Shown here: positions 59,266 to 64,000 of the stretch, piece after piece
Position numbering within the stretch: position 1 is the stretch's first letter
Layout: the number at the start of each line of letters is the position of its first letter
Notes under the pieces: model-generated
Database searches by the model: none
What the model was told of the DNA's origin: nothing
The model's input: only the letters and a program-made list of their open reading frames with translations
Position numbers and translations under genes: made by a program
Assembly: GCF_002307355.1 (NCBI RefSeq)
Contig: NZ_CP017481.1
Location: 1,736,001 to 1,800,000, forward strand
Direction of reading: 5' to 3'
From: Pectobacterium polaris
Lineage (GTDB): Bacteria > Pseudomonadota > Gammaproteobacteria > Enterobacterales > Enterobacteriaceae
DNA length: 64,000 nucleotides

Positions 59266-59823
59266 TCACTCGGCAGCTACCTGCTTTAGCCGCAATAAGT
59301 TGTAATCGGCCTTCTTAAGATTATCTGCTTGAGTGAGACTTTTAGCTTCGCTTAGCTGTATCCAGTCACGGGATGACTGATCGATGGCCACCCAGACAGT
59401 CATGGCTGGAACGCTGCCGCGGTTGCCGATAATCACCATAAAATAACGACTCCTATCCCCCTCAAAGGAGTCAAGGTACTCCCATGTAGTTTTCTGATCC
59501 CGCCAAGACGGCGATGGAGTACTCTCTGGATGTGTATGCCACAAACCTACTGCATGTCTGTATTGTTCGAATTCAGTTTGCCTGTTCCTATCAGAGGCTT
59601 TCACATCTGGATTCCAAGCATTCCTACGTCGTTGGTCGGCAGGACTTGGCCCCATAGCGTTACTTATGATCAGACCGTGAGAGCTCGGCTCTGAGCTAAA
59701 TATTTCCCCTCCTGCCTCCTTCTGCCACAGACAACGTTGAGCATGTTTGTACATGTGTGCCAAAACCTGATCTGTAAACATGACATATTGACTATTGTCG
59801 GGATAGAAAAAGATCCTGCTCAT
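59266..59823 (-). CDS. cap3: CBASS JAMM-type deconjugase Cap3, system 2
   Basis: 185 residues. The JAMM zinc motif is H-T-H-P followed by W-R-D with H-x-H-x10-D spacing, and the Glu is in E-A-G-G-E-I-F near 36-42. It reverses Cap2 conjugation. The start overlaps the Cap2 stop by 4 bp. Confidence 0.85.
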   Translation of the reverse strand: MSRIFFYPDNSQYVMFTDQVLAHMYKHAQRCLWQKEAGGEIFSSEPSSHGLIISNAMGPSPADQRRRNAWNPDVKASDRNRQTEFEQYRHAVGLWHTHPESTPSPSWRDQKTTWEYLDSFEGDRSRYFMVIIGNRGSVPAMTVWVAIDQSSRDWIQLSEAKSLTQADNLKKADYNLLRLKQVAAE

Positions 59824-61520
59824 GGAAATGGTCTTGTCAGAATCAAGCCTTCAAATTCAGATGCAATACTCGCCCACTCGTTATGTTTCAATCCCGGCCA
59901 ATGTTCATCCAAATAAAGTTGCCCACGCACCCAGCTCCGCACTTTAGGGAGAATTGATTCGACTGAGGCGTCAATCATTTCCAAAACGCATTCAGCAATC
60001 AAAGCAACGGCGTGTTCTGCTGCAGCGGCAGTGTAACTCTGAAACCGACTACTACACCCGGGTTCTTGTTGGATAACCTCATCGGGCCACTCCACCGCCT
60101 GCAAGCTATACAACGGATCTATTGCGCCTTGCAGCCACGATTGTCCCGACGGCAAAAAACAAGCATGGGCAGCAGCCACATAGGGCTCCATCCAACCAAT
60201 CAATAACGGGCATGGATGCTTTTGTCGAGCGTTCTCAATTTGCATTCTCACATCAGGCTCACCGGTGAGGTCGAGCACCGCGTGCACTTCAGCCAAAGAA
60301 TTTTCTTTCAACCACGCTGCCGTATTCTTAAAGTATGGTGCTACCTCGGTCGAAGGGAATGCCAAATTCACTCGTTTGGCCACGGCCCATGCTTTGTTCT
60401 CACCGATAGACTCCGCCCCAAGTAGATGTCGTCCTACATTTGGCGGAGACATGGTGTCAGCATCAACCAAAGAAATCCTTCCAACTCCAGCCTTAGCAAG
60501 GTGATCAACTATCGAACTACCTAGAGCCCCTGCACCTAACACCAGCACATGTTTTGCCTGCCGCTGGTCAACCTCTGGATGCTGATCTCGCCCGGCGGTC
60601 CAATTTGGGTCAAGGCGAGACGTGCTAAGTGGCAGCACTTTGGATAGAGAAGGAAACGATTTCTTTCGTTTCCATTTTCCCTTCCCGATATTCTGGATCG
60701 TCGGCGGACCACCAGGAAGCAGATACGCGAAAGCAATTTCAGCATTCCTCAATAAGACTACACGATGTATCTCTCGACCGCGGCGACTACGGTGTACCTG
60801 AAACTTCGAATAGTCCGAGGGAGGAAGGCGACCTTTCAGTATGCGCTCTAGATCACCCATTGATTTAGGCCAGGTACTGGGGGTAAGTACATATGAAATC
60901 GGGACGTCCGCAATCATCACCGCAGTACGTTGCTCAGCTCCCACGGACTGAACCACGCGATTGGTGATGCGAAGGGCCTCATCCGCGGCCACGATTATCC
61001 TATTCGGCGTCAGGAGCAAACCGCTCCTGATCATTGCCTTTTGGGGAGGTGGATCTAAGGTCCAAACCGCTCTCACAGGGTCGTATTGTGAGCGAGCCCT
61101 AGCGACCTCAATAGCCCAGTAGTTGATTACTTCCGCCTCAAAAGCTCCATCCAAACTGCCATTCAACCAAGGTTTGAGAAAATTCTCCAAAAAAGCATTT
61201 AGAAGATAAAGAACTCTCTCTTCCGTAGAGTAACCCGAGCCTGGTCCTGGGTCACCTTCCATGCATAGAACCCCAACGCCATCAAGGTGCGGAAGCCGCA
61301 GCACCGCATCGGGGGAAAGTTGAATGAATGCCTTAGCGCACTCTGGGAATTCGGCAGGCAGACGTAACTCGGCCCACTTAAACCCCCTTTCCTCCTCGAA
61401 AGTAGGTAACTGCAATTGGTAAGCAGTTATACCGCCTTCCCGGTAAAGGGCTGAAGGCAGCAAATCTGGGAATTGCTGGCGAATGAGAGCCAAGTTCATA
61501 GTCAAACTGAATTTCCCCAC
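59820..61520 (-). CDS. cap2: CBASS E2-E1 fusion Cap2, system 2
   Basis: 566 residues (GTG at 61520; an ATG at 61499 is the alternative start). The E2-like region has the catalytic-type Cys in G-V-G-V-L-C-M-E-G-D near 88; the adenylation domain shows V-L-V-L-G-A-G-A-L-G-S near 330 and V-D-A-D. It shares architecture with system 1 Cap2, but the sequence is clearly different, so the two operons are not a recent duplication. Confidence 0.87.
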   Translation of the reverse strand: MGKFSLTMNLALIRQQFPDLLPSALYREGGITAYQLQLPTFEEERGFKWAELRLPAEFPECAKAFIQLSPDAVLRLPHLDGVGVLCMEGDPGPGSGYSTEERVLYLLNAFLENFLKPWLNGSLDGAFEAEVINYWAIEVARARSQYDPVRAVWTLDPPPQKAMIRSGLLLTPNRIIVAADEALRITNRVVQSVGAEQRTAVMIADVPISYVLTPSTWPKSMGDLERILKGRLPPSDYSKFQVHRSRRGREIHRVVLLRNAEIAFAYLLPGGPPTIQNIGKGKWKRKKSFPSLSKVLPLSTSRLDPNWTAGRDQHPEVDQRQAKHVLVLGAGALGSSIVDHLAKAGVGRISLVDADTMSPPNVGRHLLGAESIGENKAWAVAKRVNLAFPSTEVAPYFKNTAAWLKENSLAEVHAVLDLTGEPDVRMQIENARQKHPCPLLIGWMEPYVAAAHACFLPSGQSWLQGAIDPLYSLQAVEWPDEVIQQEPGCSSRFQSYTAAAAEHAVALIAECVLEMIDASVESILPKVRSWVRGQLYLDEHWPGLKHNEWASIASEFEGLILTRPFP

Positions 61521-61523
61521 TAC

Positions 61524-62798
61524 TCAAGCAAGCCCGGTCGTAACCGGAGTAGCTTTAGGTTTTGGAATCTCGATTGTGGGCAACCCATTACCCGCTCCAG
61601 TTGGTGCCGGAATACCGAACACCTCCCGCACACGCTTGGTAATAGCTTGTGGTTCAGTTAATGCCAGAATAGTTTTGAGATCTGCTGACAGCGCATCGCA
61701 CCAAGTCATAAATGATCGGTAACGCTCTCCCTCATCATCATTCCATTTCTCGGCAAAATTCTCACCCTCAACGGTGGGATTATCCACCCGGTACTTGCCG
61801 TCAAGCTGAAGTAAAAGGTGCGGCATGTAAACCGCGAGCTCATCCAGCACCTCCACAGGGTGCCGAAACACACGTTCCAGATCTGCCAAACCTTCATAGC
61901 AAGTGGTCAGTAAGGTAACAATAATCACCGAGATCGGCTTGGTCCCCCTTTCAATGAGGCCGCGCCTTACGCACATATCTCGATGACGTTTGAACAGACG
62001 AATGGCTACTCTAAGGGTATCGGTAATTTCCACTGTTTGATCTGGTACTGGTGAAATGCTATCCATAAAGCGGCCCTCAGCCAATGACTCCATCCCTGGA
62101 ACAAGGATCAGAGCACGCTTCGAGGTATCGTCTACCCACTTGCTCATGCCCGCCGGGTTGGAGGTTTTCCAGCTTGTAGTAGGTGTGTCCACCACTGCCA
62201 ATGCAGTTTCCGTGTATCGAACAGCACGATAGCGCGGAGCCATGGATTCATAGATATTCTGAGGAACAGTATTCAATGGTACTGATGGAGTGAACTCTAG
62301 GTAAAACGGTTGCTTTGGGAAAGGAAGATTCCAGCAACGCCTTTTTGCTTGAGCATTAAGTTCAATCAAAGCCTTACCAATGGATTCAAAAAATACCATA
62401 GGCTCTGAGGCTTCAATACGAGATATATCGACCTGACATACCGCATCGATGTCAAATTTTTCCCCCCCGTTGGGCGATCGTATTAGGGTTTTGGTGCTGA
62501 CTGAGCCTTGAGGCAAAATTGATATGGCTTCGGGTGGCCACGAAAGATTGGCAGCGAGTAGCTCAGCCACTTCTTGATAAGCCTCCTTGGCAGCTTCGAT
62601 TTCTTCTTCACGCACCGCGATGTGCGTATTCACTTCATTTAATGCTTTTTCCCAATGCCTGTATTCGGGCTGCGATCTTGTAGAGTCGGACGCCACGCCA
62701 TCCATTACACCAGCATACGACTCAAAAGAGTTCGTCAATCGATCAAAACGTGTTTGTTCGGCGTGGATCACTAGTTCAGCACTTTTGGTTTTATTCAT
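61524..62798 (-). CDS. CBASS CD-NTase, system 2
   Basis: 424 residues from the ATG at 62798 (a frame to 62864 would overlap the effector gene). Nucleotidyltransferase motif G-S-V-S-T-K-T with F-D-I-D (D-x-D). The third acid, Asp in system 1 (F-H-M-D-V-V-P), is Glu here (F-Y-L-E-F-T-P). The C-terminus ends T-G-L-A, a flexible tail suitable for Cap2. The product is unknown; SAVED effectors usually read cyclic tri- or dinucleotides. Confidence 0.87.
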   Translation of the reverse strand: MNKTKSAELVIHAEQTRFDRLTNSFESYAGVMDGVASDSTRSQPEYRHWEKALNEVNTHIAVREEEIEAAKEAYQEVAELLAANLSWPPEAISILPQGSVSTKTLIRSPNGGEKFDIDAVCQVDISRIEASEPMVFFESIGKALIELNAQAKRRCWNLPFPKQPFYLEFTPSVPLNTVPQNIYESMAPRYRAVRYTETALAVVDTPTTSWKTSNPAGMSKWVDDTSKRALILVPGMESLAEGRFMDSISPVPDQTVEITDTLRVAIRLFKRHRDMCVRRGLIERGTKPISVIIVTLLTTCYEGLADLERVFRHPVEVLDELAVYMPHLLLQLDGKYRVDNPTVEGENFAEKWNDDEGERYRSFMTWCDALSADLKTILALTEPQAITKRVREVFGIPAPTGAGNGLPTIEIPKPKATPVTTGLA

Positions 62799-62811
62799 GG
62801 CATTAGACTCG

Positions 62812-64000
62812 TTATCGAAGAGAAATACTGACGGAATTCTGTCCGTGAGTGGCAGATACATCATGGCCAGTTATAGATAGAGCAGGAACAAATTTGTAGT
62901 CCCGTCCTGCGCGGTCATAAACCACGTACTCAGGGTGGTTGCCTGCCTGCAACATCTGGCCAAAACGGAACACCGTACTGGCAGGGCTGATAGCGATTAG
63001 GTGCACCTTTGCAACTCTCATCACGTCTTGAGCGTGAACAATTGCTGCGCGCGCAGCTCGCGAAAACTGTTCAAGATCCTCCGGACACCCAATACAGCCA
63101 GCTCCTGTCTCTGAGGTAGTGACGCGAATCCAAGGGATTTTGCCGGCATCGACTTCGCCTCTGAATTCAGGAGAAAGTGAATCCTCATCAAGACTGGCCG
63201 ACAGCTCAAGTGTTATAAAAACTTCGTCTGCGCGCGTCGGCGGCAGAGGGCTAACTCTAAAAGTACCTGCTGGATGAGCATTAGCCTTTGAGTCCCACGC
63301 CCAGGTCTTGCGGCCCCTGTCGTACTGGAAAACTTGAATAGCCTGCGCTTCACCCATCACTCGACCGGCCAAAACCAAGGTAGGGATATGGTGCAAAGGG
63401 AAGATGGCAAGGTTTTCGGTGCTCAAACCGTTACTGGAATCAAATCCAGTAACGAGCTCTCGAATATGATGCTCATGCTCACGCAAATATTGGTACCAAA
63501 ACTCAGGTAGATGACGGTCGTCTCGCTGTGATTTTCGTCGCATATAATGGACAACACCTGGTTCCATGGCTCGTCTGGTCGCCACAATGGCTTCAATCAG
63601 CTCAGAGTCGTGAAAGTAGGTCGGCACGTTTGCTAGGTTTGCATGCAAAGTCACCGCTTTTGTGCGCTGAAACGCTAATGAGTCCAGATAATTTCGTACA
63701 ATATCACGGTGAGACCGGCGCATTTCATTCAGAATTTCGGCGGTGTAATACTGAGGTGAAAAAGAATCAATCAGGCGATGGTGCTCATCACACATCAACA
63801 TGATGTTTTCGGCAACATTGGCAAGACGGTGTGAATCAACCTGACTACCCCTAGGCCCCTCTGGGTCCGATGCGACGATATGTGCCAGATATCCAACTCT
63901 GGCAGCCTGGGTCCATAAGGCAATCTCTGACAGATCATGCGCACAGCCTTCAAACATGCATCTTGCACCCGCATCAGCCCAAACCTTTTGCGCCGTTTTC
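62812..64000 (-). CDS. cap5: HNH-SAVED CBASS effector (Cap5-like), system 2, cut by window edge
   Basis: The frame stays open to the right edge, so the real start is outside. Visible N-terminal zinc/HNH parts: R-C-M-F-E-G-C just before and after the ATG at 63957, H-I-V-A-S, then N-I-M-L-M-C-D-E-H-H-R-L-I-D. The C-terminal SAVED domain shows V-F-Q-Y-D-R-G-R-K-T-W-A-W. Cap5 proteins degrade double-stranded DNA when SAVED binds cyclic nucleotide. The true start must be upstream of 63957 because the first Cys of the zinc pair precedes it. Confidence 0.85.
   Translation of the reverse strand, partial: KTAQKVWADAGARCMFEGCAHDLSEIALWTQAARVGYLAHIVASDPEGPRGSQVDSHRLANVAENIMLMCDEHHRLIDSFSPQYYTAEILNEMRRSHRDIVRNYLDSLAFQRTKAVTLHANLANVPTYFHDSELIEAIVATRRAMEPGVVHYMRRKSQRDDRHLPEFWYQYLREHEHHIRELVTGFDSSNGLSTENLAIFPLHHIPTLVLAGRVMGEAQAIQVFQYDRGRKTWAWDSKANAHPAGTFRVSPLPPTRADEVFITLELSASLDEDSLSPEFRGEVDAGKIPWIRVTTSETGAGCIGCPEDLEQFSRAARAAIVHAQDVMRVAKVHLIAISPASTVFRFGQMLQAGNHPEYVVYDRAGRDYKFVPALSITGHDVSATHGQNSVSISLR

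Noticed and set aside
55641..62798. System 1 and 2 as a tandem duplication
   Set aside because: Effectors, gene order and the sequences of Cap2, Cap3 and CD-NTase differ too much.

Overview
The window looks like chromosome of a pectinolytic soft-rot enterobacterium, most likely Pectobacterium (inference). The housekeeping blocks have the E. coli gene order (yjdC-dsbD-cutA-dcuA-aspA-fxsA-groES-groEL; ubiC-ubiA-plsB-dgkA-lexA-yjbJ-zur; yhaK/yhaJ-yqjGFKEDC-mzrA-yqjA-exuR-exuT-uxaCBA-ygjV). A complete galacturonate/hexuronate pathway sits beside the accessory genes. There is one tRNA gene (tRNA-Phe), no rRNA, no CRISPR array and no intact insertion sequence.

Layout. 1-2527: end of a nonribosomal peptide/polyketide-type cluster (a carrier-protein tail and a separate adenylation protein). 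2528-2922: a string of hairpins. 2923-5004: a DUF4034-like protein. 5794-16123: a phosphonate operon in which biosynthetic enzymes (PEP mutase, phosphonopyruvate decarboxylase, a beta-hydroxyacid-type dehydrogenase) lead directly into the C-P lyase genes phnGHIJKLMNP, with no phnCDE transporter. 16162-17456: a DUF2798 protein and a divergent LysR regulator. 17500-20046: a tRNA-Phe integration spot with nested partial duplications of the tRNA 3' end, an AbiE toxin-antitoxin pair and a decayed Ner/Nlp-like regulator. 20219-52257: mostly conserved core genes, including a plsB gene with a 36-bp in-frame tandem repeat at its 3' end.

52402-64000 is a defence island next to ygjV. It holds two complete type II CBASS operons, both on the minus strand. 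The first encodes a CD-NTase, Cap2 (E2-E1), Cap3 (JAMM protease) and a TM-SAVED effector (Cap14-like). The second encodes an HNH-SAVED effector (Cap5-like, cut by the window edge), a CD-NTase, Cap2 and Cap3. Between them lie a DEDDh exonuclease and an AT-rich two-gene operon: a small protein resembling the diadenylate-cyclase (DAC/DisA_N) domain but with altered active-site motifs, translationally coupled to a two-TM beta-barrel protein of the Cap15/2TM-beta type. This pair has the layout of Panoptes (nucleotide polymerase plus 2TM-beta effector) with a DAC-like protein in place of mCpol. It is the best candidate here for an undescribed system.

How the genes work together. The exu/uxa genes import galacturonate and convert it toward 2-keto-3-deoxygluconate. 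The phosphonate operon could make and then dismantle a C-P compound, or modify it. In each CBASS operon Cap2 would prime its CD-NTase and Cap3 would reverse this, while the SAVED effectors read the cyclic nucleotide. The DAC-like/2TM-beta pair could guard those signals. Functions are assigned from recognised motifs and gene order without database searches.
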